Part shown: positions 1 to 6,723 of the stretch, piece by piece
How positions within the stretch are numbered: the stretch's first letter is position 1
How the letters are laid out: each line of letters opens with the position of its first letter
Source of the DNA: Candidatus Hydrogenedens sp.
GTDB lineage: Bacteria; Hydrogenedentota; Hydrogenedentia; Hydrogenedentales; Hydrogenedentaceae
NCBI GenBank assembly: GCA_020216745.1
Contig: JAIWNQ010000144.1
Span: 1 to 10,000 of the forward strand
Length of the DNA: 10,000 bases
Direction: 5' to 3'
Program-made: the position numbers and the translations under genes
The notes under the pieces: model-generated
What the model was told of the DNA's origin: nothing
What the model saw: only the letters and a program-made list of their open reading frames with translations
Databases searched by the model: none

Positions 1-1149
1 CAACGCTAAAAGTCCTGTTTCTCCAGGTTTTAACTTTTCTGCTTCTTTAGTTAGTTGTTCATGGGAACCTTGGGTTGGTCCTCCAGGTTGGATATATTGG
101 ACATACCAGTTATAAATATCTCCAAAGGCGGACTGTCCAGCTTCAAGACCGAACATACCTGGCAAGATAGATTCGGGGACAATCCCACATAAACCGGGGA
201 TATCCGGTAGTTGTTCCTCTAATGGAGCAACCATCATATCACAGGTAGATGTGCCTACAATTTTTGTTAGCACGCCTGGTGCAATACCACAACCGACTGC
301 ACCTAAATGTGCATCAAACGCACCTACAGCCACAGGTATCCCTGGACGTAGGTCTAATTTTTCCGCCCACTCCTGTGTTAATTCACCTGCTTTATCTTTA
401 ACGCAATACAAAATGTCAGGCAACGTCTGACGTACCCGTGCCAACTCTGGGTCAAGTGACCCTAAAAAGGTCTCGTCTGGATAACCATTCCAAGCGGGAT
501 TTGCCATCGCTTTATGTCCTGCGGGACAGATACCTCGTTTTATCTTACTGGGATGAGATGTTCCAGTCAGAACAGCGGGAATCCAGTCAGCACATTCAAC
601 CCATGTATAGGCTGAAGTAAATACATTCGGAGCAACTCTCCGACAGTGCAAGAGTTTTGACCAAAACCATTCTGAGGAATATGTTCCTCCACATTTGGCA
701 AGGAAATGTGGGCGTTGTTGTTTTGCCTGCTGTGTAATTTCATCTGCCTCTGCATACGAGGTATGGTCTTTCCAGAGCCATGCCATAGCGTTTGGGTCGT
801 TAGCAAATTCAGGATGAAAGGCTAAAGGTATTCCTTCTTTATCCACAGGTAGTGGTGTACTTCCTGTCGTATCAACACCGATACCTATAATAGTTTCTGG
901 AGAAAAGCCTTTATGATTGTTTTTGGCATCCTCTATAGCCTTTTTAACTACAACTTCTAAACCTGTAAGATAATCTTCCGGGTGTTGACGTGCAAGATGG
1001 GGATCTTTGGCTGACAATATAATTCCTTGTTCGCCATGAGCATAGTTTACAACTGCAGTTCCTATCTCTTCGCCTGTCTGCACGTTTACTATTAATGCAC
1101 GAACTGAATTTGTTCCAAAATCCAAACCAAGTGCATAATTTTCTTTCAT
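1..1149 (-). CDS. araB: ribulokinase (FGGY family), 3' part outside window
   Basis: The product phosphorylates L-ribulose with ATP to L-ribulose 5-phosphate, the second step of bacterial L-arabinose use, in the cytosol. The 383 codons present cover about two thirds of the usual ~560 residues; the C-terminal ATP-binding half is cut by the window edge. The N-terminal nucleotide-fold motif GLDFGTNSVRAL is at residues 8-19, GIGVDTTGST at 89-98, and the FGGY catalytic-base segment GAFDAHLGAVG puts the likely catalytic Asp at 279. EAGQSAFGDIYNW (336-348) closely resembles the E. coli AraB segment, which separates it from xylulokinase or glycerol kinase. ATG at 1149 is chosen because an AGGAG lies 10 nt upstream and a GAGG nearer; an in-frame ATG at 1158 has its AGGAG too close. 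It follows cydB by 86 nt with no visible intrinsic terminator. No araA, araD or transporter is in view, so the arabinose context cannot be confirmed. Confidence 0.93.
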   Translation of the reverse strand, partial: MKENYALGLDFGTNSVRALIVNVQTGEEIGTAVVNYAHGEQGIILSAKDPHLARQHPEDYLTGLEVVVKKAIEDAKNNHKGFSPETIIGIGVDTTGSTPLPVDKEGIPLAFHPEFANDPNAMAWLWKDHTSYAEADEITQQAKQQRPHFLAKCGGTYSSEWFWSKLLHCRRVAPNVFTSAYTWVECADWIPAVLTGTSHPSKIKRGICPAGHKAMANPAWNGYPDETFLGSLDPELARVRQTLPDILYCVKDKAGELTQEWAEKLDLRPGIPVAVGAFDAHLGAVGCGIAPGVLTKIVGTSTCDMMVAPLEEQLPDIPGLCGIVPESILPGMFGLEAGQSAFGDIYNWYVQYIQPGGPTQGSHEQLTKEAEKLKPGETGLLAL

Positions 1150-1235
1150 GGTCCTCATGCTCCTATCTTACAAAAACCTATTCTTATGTTGTTTTAAGTA
1201 TATTACATTTTTGGTGGGTTCAATTTAAACCTGCC

Positions 1236-2240
1236 TTAGTAGGAAGTCTCGTCTAATTTGACAGGACCACGAAATACCCAATACACATAACCTGTATATA
1301 CAAGAACAATAGGCAAAACTGCTAATACAATTCCCAACATAATCGTCAATGTCTTCTGACTGGAAGCGGTATTGTAAATGTCCAGACTAAAAGCGGGATT
1401 TATAGAAGAACGGACTAAGTATGGAAACATATTTGAAGCAAAGATAAGAATTAGCATAAAAATGTAAGCCACATTAGAAAAAAAGCCTAATTTACCCTCT
1501 TCTCTCCAACAATATAATAAAGTGAGAGCCAATGACAAAACAGCAAATAAACCAGCTATAGAAGTTAACAAATTAGGTCTTGCCCATGGAACTGTGTAAA
1601 AACTAACTGACGTTAGTACAGCGAAAAGAATAAGGACTAAAAAACTTAATACTTTTGCTGTTTGTTTCATTTGGTAATTCAATTCACCTTCTGTTTTAAA
1701 TTGAAGATAAAGTGAACCATGTAGGGCAAAAAGAACAATGACAAAAATACCAGTACACACTCCTATGGGATTTAGAAAAGAAAAGAAATTGCCAATATAA
1801 ATTCCTTTTTCGTTAATAGCAATTCCTGTTATCGCATTTCCTCCTGCAACACCTAAGAGTAATGTTGCCACAAGACTTGAAATAGAAAATAAAAAATCCC
1901 AAATCCGTTTCCAGAATAGGGAATCAACTTTGCTACGGAATTCCAACGAAGCGGCACGGAAAATTAATGAACATAATAACAACATAAATGGTGTATAAAA
2001 GGCAGAAAATACAGTAGCATACGCTGTTGGAAATGCGGCAAATAAAGCCCCACCGAATGTAATTAGCCACACTTCATTGCCATCCCAAACGGGACCGATA
2101 GCGTTCATCATAATCCGTCTATGTTCATCTTTCTTTGTAAAAAGGTGAAGAATACCTACTCCTAAATCAAATCCTTCTAAAATTGCGTATGCGATAATTA
2201 GAACTGTTAACAATATAAACCAGATAACATTCAGTAGCAT
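1236..2240 (-). CDS. cydB: cytochrome bd quinol oxidase subunit II
   Basis: This is the second membrane subunit of the cytochrome bd terminal oxidase, which oxidises quinol and reduces O2 to water. At 334 residues it is close to the shorter CydB forms (E. coli 379). Family motifs are GFDLGVG at 23-29, with Asp25 in the place of the E. coli helix-1 Asp, and IGPVWDGNEVWLI at 48-60, with Asp53 in the conserved WDGN; GGALFAAFP follows. The rest is a series of hydrophobic helices, about eight to nine, ending in a short polar tail. The ATG at 2240 has AGGAG 7 nt upstream, and the gene starts 24 nt after cydA, so both are read from one transcript. No cydX/cydS-like mini-subunit gene is seen in the 86 nt after it, and cydDC assembly genes are not in the window. 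Confidence 0.96.
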   Translation of the reverse strand: MLLNVIWFILLTVLIIAYAILEGFDLGVGILHLFTKKDEHRRIMMNAIGPVWDGNEVWLITFGGALFAAFPTAYATVFSAFYTPFMLLLCSLIFRAASLEFRSKVDSLFWKRIWDFLFSISSLVATLLLGVAGGNAITGIAINEKGIYIGNFFSFLNPIGVCTGIFVIVLFALHGSLYLQFKTEGELNYQMKQTAKVLSFLVLILFAVLTSVSFYTVPWARPNLLTSIAGLFAVLSLALTLLYCWREEGKLGFFSNVAYIFMLILIFASNMFPYLVRSSINPAFSLDIYNTASSQKTLTIMLGIVLAVLPIVLVYTGYVYWVFRGPVKLDETSY

Positions 2241-2250
2241 AAACTATCTC

Positions 2251-2263
2251 CTCTTCTGAAGAG
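2251..2263 (-). promoter_or_regulatory. short inverted repeat at the cydB ribosome site
   Basis: CTCTTC and GAAGAG flank a single base in the 24-nt gap between cydA and cydB. The downstream arm merges with the purine-rich ribosome site of cydB. The palindrome is seen directly. A one-base loop cannot close in RNA, so the effective stem is shorter (about five pairs with three unpaired bases). Any role in tuning the CydA:CydB ratio is conjecture, and it may simply be chance. Confidence 0.2.
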
Positions 2264-2264
2264 T

Positions 2265-3602
2265 TTAGTGAGTTAGGACCTCGGGGCCCTTTTTGATTTT
2301 TTTCAATAAAAGGAATATATAAAGGATAAACAATACTGAGTATATTGTGGTAAACATTATCATCGAACCTAAAACTTGGCTTGCAGATACTCCAGGACTT
2401 ATTCCATCCTTTGTACGTAGCAAATTTTGAACAATCCATGGCTGTCTACCCACTTCCGCTGCTATCCATCCGAGCATATTGGCAATATAAGGCAACGGAA
2501 ATGAAAAAACAAAAATCCATAATAACCACCGATAATTAAACAGCGTGCCTCGCCACCATAAAAACATAGACAACGTTGTAAGAAGAATAAAAAACATACC
2601 TAACACTGCCATAATGTGAAAAGAAAAGAATGGCAGTGTTACTGGTGGTCGATCTTCAGGTGGAAATTGGTCTAAGGCTGTAACAGGCTTTGTAAAATCA
2701 AAATACACAAGGAAACTCAGGAATCCTGGGACGGCAACTCCATAATCGACACGTTGTGCCTGCTCATCTGGGATTCCGAATAAATAAAAGGGTGTACCTT
2801 CCCCAGTCGTCTTAAAATGCCCTTCAAATGCTGCCAATTTAGCGGGCTGATGTCTGGAAACTACAATGGCTTGATGATGCCCTGCTAATAAAACTAAATA
2901 CGCACCTATGCATCCAAAAACCAATGCTACCTTTAAGGAATATTTAGCAAAGTTTTCATACTTGCCTTTCAATAAATAGTATGCAGATATACTCATTACT
3001 ACAAATGCAGAATTGACAATTGCACTAAAAATCACATGTGAGAACCTTCCTATTGTGGAGTAATTAAAGAACATTTGCCAAAAACTTGTAATTTCTGCCC
3101 GTGGTCCTAAGGCTGTCTCTACAACATGATAACCTGCAGGCGTTTGTTGCCATGAGTTTGCCACGATAATCCAAAGAGCGGAGAGTGTTGCCCCTAATGC
3201 AACCATTAATGTAGCGAAAAAGTGCATCTTCTTCGAGACACGATTCCAACCAAATACTAAAATCCCTAAAAATGTAGATTCAAGGAAAAATGAAATTAAC
3301 GCTTCTGCTGCGAGAGGCGAACCAAACACATCTCCTACAAAACGTGAGTATTCTGACCAATTTGTACCAAATTCGAACTCCATTACAATCCCTGTTGTAA
3401 CTCCCATAGCAAAAGTAATAGCGAATATTCCTGTCCAGAAACGGGACATTTTGTCGTAAAGGTCTTCTTCTGTTTTAAATCTCTTATAGGACATAAAAGC
3501 CATAATCCAGCCCAAACCAATTGTTAACGGCGGGTAAAGATAATGGAATATTGCAGTTAGAGCAAATTGGATACGGGCAAGCATTAAAGCATCATTAAGC
3601 AT
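2265..3602 (-). CDS. cydA: cytochrome bd quinol oxidase subunit I, short Q-loop type
   Basis: CydA carries haems b558, b595 and d and the quinol site of the bd oxidase. Aligned by eye to E. coli CydA: His20 matches the haem ligand H19, His189 (RFSHV) matches H186, and Met331 matches M393. Glu100 and Glu108 match E99 and E107 of the proton/haem region. Lys255 and Glu260 (QPAKLAAFEG) match the Q-loop residues K252 and E257, and GWIAAEVGRQPW at 378-389 is the conserved late-helix motif. The length, 445 against 522 in E. coli, is explained by a short stretch between residue 260 and about 322, so this is a short-Q-loop enzyme. Position 329 is His where E. coli has Arg391. The ATG at 3602 has GAGG 8 nt upstream. 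The gene follows the URO-D-like gene by 132 nt, a gap large enough for its own promoter; a TATAAT on the minus strand (3649-3644) has no good -35 partner. Confidence 0.97.
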   Translation of the reverse strand: MLNDALMLARIQFALTAIFHYLYPPLTIGLGWIMAFMSYKRFKTEEDLYDKMSRFWTGIFAITFAMGVTTGIVMEFEFGTNWSEYSRFVGDVFGSPLAAEALISFFLESTFLGILVFGWNRVSKKMHFFATLMVALGATLSALWIIVANSWQQTPAGYHVVETALGPRAEITSFWQMFFNYSTIGRFSHVIFSAIVNSAFVVMSISAYYLLKGKYENFAKYSLKVALVFGCIGAYLVLLAGHHQAIVVSRHQPAKLAAFEGHFKTTGEGTPFYLFGIPDEQAQRVDYGVAVPGFLSFLVYFDFTKPVTALDQFPPEDRPPVTLPFFSFHIMAVLGMFFILLTTLSMFLWWRGTLFNYRWLLWIFVFSFPLPYIANMLGWIAAEVGRQPWIVQNLLRTKDGISPGVSASQVLGSMIMFTTIYSVLFILYIFLLLKKIKKGPEVLTH

Positions 3603-3691
3603 AGTTAGTTCCTCATTGGTAAATTAATGATTTTTTATGCACAATTATAATAATATTTTATACAAATTTCTCCTATCCATAAACCGACAAC

Positions 3692-3731
3692 AAAACTTTT
3701 TTGTTTTCTATTCCTAAAAACTTTTTTGTTT
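3692..3731 (-). repeat. 15-nt direct repeat upstream of cydA
   Basis: On the plus strand AAAACTTTTTTGTTT occurs at 3692-3706 and again, identical, at 3717-3731, a period of 25 bases. Each copy is itself a small dyad (AAAAC or AAAC against GTTTT or GTTT around six T), so either copy could also form a weak hairpin. The pair lies immediately after the URO-D-like stop codon and 90 to 130 nt before the cydA start. It could be a two-site operator, a weak transcript end, or simple low-complexity sequence; nothing here names a regulator. Confidence 0.4.
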
Positions 3732-3734
3732 CCG

Positions 3735-4880
3735 CTAATAATATTTGCATTTCCTTGCTTCATCTGCATAAGCACAAATGAGGTCAAGTGAAGCATTAAA
3801 AAAGTGATCTGATGGTGATAAAATATATCCTCCTCCTTCGCCTGCTTGCTCAAAACATTGTCTAACGGCCTTTCGTGTTTCTTCTTCTGTAGAATTAACA
3901 AAATAATGGAATTGGTCAAAACCACCTATCAAACACACCTTGTCCCCTACTCTTCGTTTAGCTTCCGCAAGATTAACATCACCACCCATTCGTGGCGGTG
4001 TTAATGTTTCAATTGCATCAGGCTTCATACTGACAATTAATTCCAGTATCGGCATCATACCTCCGCAGGTATGATAAACCACTTTTTGTCCTTGTTTGTG
4101 AGCCTCCTCGATTAGTATAGAATCATACGGGGCAACAAATTCTTCAAAAATTTTAGGTGAAATTACGGTGGATGAAGCATCTCCGCCACCTAATTCTAAA
4201 ATATCATACTTGGCTCCTTTTAGTGATTTTATGGTTGTTATTTTTCTATCCTGAAGAATTTTTAAGGATTCGTGAACCCACATAGGGTCATCATATACTT
4301 GTAAAATTAGGTTTTCTATACCAAACATGCACGCCAAATCTTGCCAACATCCTGGTTGTCCAAATATATCAAAACACGGCATAATTGTTCCCCGTACAAG
4401 TCCTCGTTCACCATAGGTTTCTGCTGATTGATTTATGTGCATGACATCATAGATAGGCTTTGTCATATATTGAAGCAGGTCAATATCTGATTTTTTTTTA
4501 ATGGGTCGTTCTAAAAGCCAAATGGTATACTCATTGAACTGCCGAACAGCACTTAATTTACCTTTAGGAGTTTGTATTGTTACTTTTTCTGTTGGATATG
4601 TCCCATTCCATGATAGGACTTCAACGTCAATTCGCCACTGGTCTGATATGATAAATCGTTTTTTCTCATCCCAGTACTCATTGAGTTGTGGATTAGGCTT
4701 TAAAGGCTCAAGCCACAATATCGGGTCTAAACCAAAATAATCAAAAAATGGCTGGACATCCATCCCATTAAGGTATGTATTCAAGAAATAAGGCATAACA
4801 TGATGAGTTGTGACAGGCAATCGGTCTGGTTTTTGGAGTGATAATGCCGTTAAAAACCTGTTTTTAGCTGTCATCGTCAT
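3735..4880 (-). CDS. URO-D superfamily protein, methyltransferase-like, not HemE
   Basis: A 381-residue member of the uroporphyrinogen decarboxylase superfamily (TIM barrel). The C-terminal half is typical: SPKIFEEFVAPYDSILIEEA at 241-260, VVYHTCGG at 267-274, then KPDAIETL at 286-293. The His270-x-Cys272 pair is the zinc-ligand pattern of the corrinoid methyltransferase branch (MtaA/MtbA type), and SPSDHFF at 355-361 is near the end. The HemE N-terminal signature (RQAGRYLPEY-like) is absent, so a haem-pathway decarboxylase is unlikely. ATG 4880 is chosen because AGG lies 8 nt upstream; a second ATG two codons later is possible. It starts 31 nt after the Fe-S protein gene, so the two are almost certainly co-expressed. 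By inference it transfers or removes a methyl or carboxyl group, with the neighbour as electron carrier. No corrinoid protein is in view and the substrate is unknown. Confidence 0.85.
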   Translation of the reverse strand: MTMTAKNRFLTALSLQKPDRLPVTTHHVMPYFLNTYLNGMDVQPFFDYFGLDPILWLEPLKPNPQLNEYWDEKKRFIISDQWRIDVEVLSWNGTYPTEKVTIQTPKGKLSAVRQFNEYTIWLLERPIKKKSDIDLLQYMTKPIYDVMHINQSAETYGERGLVRGTIMPCFDIFGQPGCWQDLACMFGIENLILQVYDDPMWVHESLKILQDRKITTIKSLKGAKYDILELGGGDASSTVISPKIFEEFVAPYDSILIEEAHKQGQKVVYHTCGGMMPILELIVSMKPDAIETLTPPRMGGDVNLAEAKRRVGDKVCLIGGFDQFHYFVNSTEEETRKAVRQCFEQAGEGGGYILSPSDHFFNASLDLICAYADEARKCKYY

Positions 4881-4911
4881 AAATAGTACCTTTTGACTTC
4901 TAAGTTATAGA

Positions 4912-6198
4912 TTATTCTGAACGAAGGATTTTTATGGCTTGATTAAAGAAAATAGAGTTTAATGGTTTTATAGAATATAACGCTTTACCAGCAGATGTCT
5001 TTTCGAGTACAGATAAAATATAAGCGAATGCACGGTATGACAATTTCTCGGGATTTTCTAAAATGAGGTCTGATAAAACACCTCTTTCAACTGCTCTTTG
5101 GACCATTCGTTCAAAAGCCGTTTCTGGAGGAAGAACGCGTTGTGGTCGGGGTTTCATATTTATTGCACCAGATTTACACACTGTTGAACACACTCCACAT
5201 CCTAAACAAAGTGTATCATCTACATCAGCAGTGGATGGTTGATTATCTAACTCCTTTACCTTCTTTAGTTCAATAGCTTGAACTGGACATACCGCTGTAC
5301 ATTTGCCACAACCTTTACATTTCTCTTTGTCAACTGACATAACCCAGTTAGAGGTTTTAATTGCATGTTTAATATTACATGTGCGGATAGCATTAATCAA
5401 GGAACAACAACAAGAACAGCAATTGCATAAAAATGTAACTCCCTGCTGGACATTATCTCCAATCTGTACTAATTGATGTTTTTTACAGTTTTCAACAATG
5501 TTCATTGCATCCTTGGTGGTAATTTGTTTCGATATTTTCATTTGTATCATTGCATCCGCACCACCATTTATCGAGATGCAAGTTTCTAATGGGTTTGAAC
5601 ATGCCTTACCAAGATGCTGATTATTATGACGGCATGCACATAAGCCAACACTTACATTGGATGCGGTTTCAATTATCTTTGAAACTCGTTCCCAATCTAG
5701 AACTTCAGTAGATACCTCCTTTTCGTCAGGAAGTGACTCTTCTCTTACAAATGCACGAGCGAATGGATATTTTGTATCAAAGGAGGCGTAAATAAAATTC
5801 TGGTTTTTCTTTATATATTGGTCAAATAACTCGGCTAATTGGGGAACCGGAAGGTTGTCTCGAATACGCATCATAATAAATTCGAATATGCCACCTAAAA
5901 CAGGAGCAAGAGCAAAGAAACGTTCCTGCCCTTTCTTTACATCAACTACAAGTCCTCTTAATGCTAATTCTGAAAGTTTATCTTCTAAAGCCTGCGGTTC
6001 CATTTTAAGTTTTTTCGATAGTTTAGATAGTGGAGTAGGACATGTCGGGAGTTGACGTGCAAGATTGGCTTCTTCTGGCGTAAATAACATTTTCAGAATT
6101 TCAAGTAAAATAGGTGATTCTGGTGCAGTTGTTATAAAATGATCCATCTGCTTCTGTAATAATTGATATTCTCTCTGAGGATTTACAATGTGACCCAT
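4912..6198 (-). CDS. Fe-S protein: winged-helix-like N-terminus, Cys-rich middle, two [4Fe-4S] motifs
   Basis: A 428-residue cytosolic protein with no membrane segment. Residues 30-95 look like a winged helix (helical run, then GLVVDVKKGQERFFAL). The middle has CACRH at 187-191, HLGKAC at 195-200 and Cys207, and then a dense block at 258-265 with six cysteines in eight residues (C-N-C-C-S-C-C-C). Two classical [4Fe-4S] ferredoxin motifs follow: Cys294/297/300/304 and Cys331/334/337/341. A helical tail of about 80 residues ends it. The whole suggests electron delivery or a redox-sensing role; whether the N-terminal fold binds DNA or only proteins cannot be told. ATG 6198 has GGAG 8 nt upstream. 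It is the first gene after a 525-bp spacer and is followed 31 nt later by the URO-D-like gene, its likely partner. I do not recognise a named gene. Confidence 0.85.
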   Translation of the reverse strand: MGHIVNPQREYQLLQKQMDHFITTAPESPILLEILKMLFTPEEANLARQLPTCPTPLSKLSKKLKMEPQALEDKLSELALRGLVVDVKKGQERFFALAPVLGGIFEFIMMRIRDNLPVPQLAELFDQYIKKNQNFIYASFDTKYPFARAFVREESLPDEKEVSTEVLDWERVSKIIETASNVSVGLCACRHNNQHLGKACSNPLETCISINGGADAMIQMKISKQITTKDAMNIVENCKKHQLVQIGDNVQQGVTFLCNCCSCCCSLINAIRTCNIKHAIKTSNWVMSVDKEKCKGCGKCTAVCPVQAIELKKVKELDNQPSTADVDDTLCLGCGVCSTVCKSGAINMKPRPQRVLPPETAFERMVQRAVERGVLSDLILENPEKLSYRAFAYILSVLEKTSAGKALYSIKPLNSIFFNQAIKILRSE

Positions 6199-6418
6199 AA
6201 TAACATCTCCAATATTGTTAAATATTTAGAATATCATTTTTTCTTTTATTTTTACCAAATACCAAACATACTTTTTCTTTTGTTAAAAATAAATAAATTA
6301 AACTGGAACAACATATCCCGTTTTTAAGATTTCCACATGTATTTTTACCTGAAATAATGAGTCTGAAATTAACTTTTCCACAACTTATACACAATAAATT
6401 TATCAATTAGGGTTATCG

Positions 6419-6434
6419 TGGCAAATAATTTGCA
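6419..6434 (+). promoter_or_regulatory. sigma-54-like -24/-12 element
   Basis: TGGCAAATAATTTGCA matches the sigma-54 pattern TGGCACG-N4-TTGCA at every fixed position except the CG after TGGCA, and keeps the GG-N10-GC spacing. It points to the plus strand, where transcription would begin near 6446 and run antisense towards comEA. No large plus-strand gene follows; only a 21-codon ORF (6504-6569) and the hairpin at 6627-6643 do. The match is partly produced by the overlapping palindrome at 6423-6442, so it may be fortuitous. No enhancer-binding site or rpoN is visible. Confidence 0.25.
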
Positions 6435-6442
6435 AATTATTT
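6423..6442. repeat. perfect 20-bp palindrome
   Basis: AAATAATTTGCAAATTATTT reads the same on both strands with no spacer. It lies about 225 bp before the Fe-S protein start. A continuous two-fold symmetric site of this size is the form of an operator for a homodimeric regulator; the strand symmetry without a loop makes a terminator unlikely. AT-rich composition lowers its significance. Confidence 0.45.
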
Positions 6443-6503
6443 TTTATCAATTACTTATGACACAACCTATATATTATGCCACTAAAAATGTAGGGGAAAA
6501 TAG

Positions 6504-6569
6504 ATGACAAATTTTAATTTTATACACATTCACATAAAATTAGTTTTTCTGTTTTTTGAGGTTGATTAA
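6504..6569 (+). CDS. possible 21-residue small ORF, doubtful
   Basis: ATG at 6504 follows AGGGGA by about 6 nt, a good ribosome-site spacing, and opens a 21-codon frame ending in TAA. The peptide starts MTNFNFIHIHIK and has a hydrophobic end (LVFLFFEV). It would lie 58 nt downstream of the start expected from the sigma-54-like element. It could be a leader peptide or a tiny membrane peptide, but an ORF this short is easily chance, and nothing in it is recognisable. Confidence 0.12.
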   Translation: MTNFNFIHIHIKLVFLFFEVD

Positions 6570-6626
6570 ACAAAGTGATAAATACCCCCCAAATAATGAT
6601 GATTTCATAAATTATGACTCTTGATT

Positions 6627-6643
6627 AGGGACACCATATCCCT
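6627..6643. other. small hairpin in the spacer
   Basis: AGGGA (6627-6631) pairs with TCCCT (6639-6643) across seven bases, one of the few GC-containing stems in the spacer. Read on the plus strand it is followed by CTTATTTACTT, a weak U-rich tract; read on the minus strand, downstream of comEA, no U-tract follows. It could end a plus-strand transcript or trim the comEA mRNA 3' end. The stem is short, so confidence is low. Confidence 0.2.
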
Positions 6644-6723
6644 CTTATTTACTTCCTAAATAGGACTACCCTTCTGTAATTTATATAAAGTTTTTATGCT
6701 CCCCGACATTATATAAACGTCTA

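Larger units (their letters stand above)
6374..6528 (+). promoter_or_regulatory. cluster of DnaA-box-like nonamers
   Basis: TTTTCCACA at 6374-6382, TTATACACA at 6385-6393 and TTATACACA at 6520-6528 all match the relaxed E. coli DnaA-box consensus TTWTNCACA exactly and point the same way; the first two are separated by 2 nt. A fourth, ATTTCCACA at 6329-6337, has one mismatch. Scanning the rest of the window by eye I noticed only one other exact match (1593-1601, minus strand, inside cydB). Clustering in an AT-rich spacer is what an origin or a DnaA-controlled promoter shows, but dnaA, dnaN, gidA and similar origin markers are not in the window, and AT-rich DNA raises the chance rate. Confidence 0.3.
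6199..6723. other. 525-bp AT-rich spacer with several small sequence structures
   Basis: No convincing protein gene is present. The spacer lies after the comEA stop and before the Fe-S protein start, both on the minus strand, so it should hold a transcript end and the promoter of the left operon. I see no strong intrinsic terminator and no clear sigma-70 promoter. What it does hold: three exact DnaA-box-like nonamers and one near match, a 20-bp palindrome, a sigma-54-like element on the plus strand, AT-only dyads (TAATTTTAT at 6515-6523 against ATAAAATTA at 6534-6542; two copies of TTATATAAA at 6681-6689 and 6709-6717), and a small GC-containing hairpin at 6627-6643. Next to the Fe-S start lies a further AT dyad, TAAATATTTA (6219-6228). 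Confidence 0.7.

Noticed and set aside
438..620. Plus-strand 60-codon frame
   Set aside because: It lies wholly inside the araB coding frame on the other strand and has no recognisable sequence.
2167..2439. Minus-strand 90-codon frame overlapping the cydA/cydB junction
   Set aside because: It overlaps two certain genes in a different frame and has no family features.
3644..3662. TATAAT/TATAAA as a sigma-70 promoter of cydA
   Set aside because: The nearest -35-like TTGTCG is 22 nt from TATAAA, and no acceptable partner exists for TATAAT.
3635..3925. Minus-strand 96-codon frame spanning the gap before cydA
   Set aside because: Most of it is an out-of-frame reading of the URO-D-like gene; the rest is low-complexity sequence.
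3735..4880. Calling the URO-D-like gene hemE because cytochrome bd needs haem
   Set aside because: The HemE N-terminal signature is absent and the HxC pattern fits the methyltransferase branch.
6218..6406. Minus-strand 62-codon frame in the spacer
   Set aside because: It is a chance open frame in AT-rich DNA, with Cys/Lys/Leu-rich sequence without pattern, and no ribosome site was recognised.
6199..6723. CRISPR array, tRNA or other structured RNA in the spacer
   Set aside because: No regularly spaced repeats, no cloverleaf and no GC-rich conserved core were found by eye.
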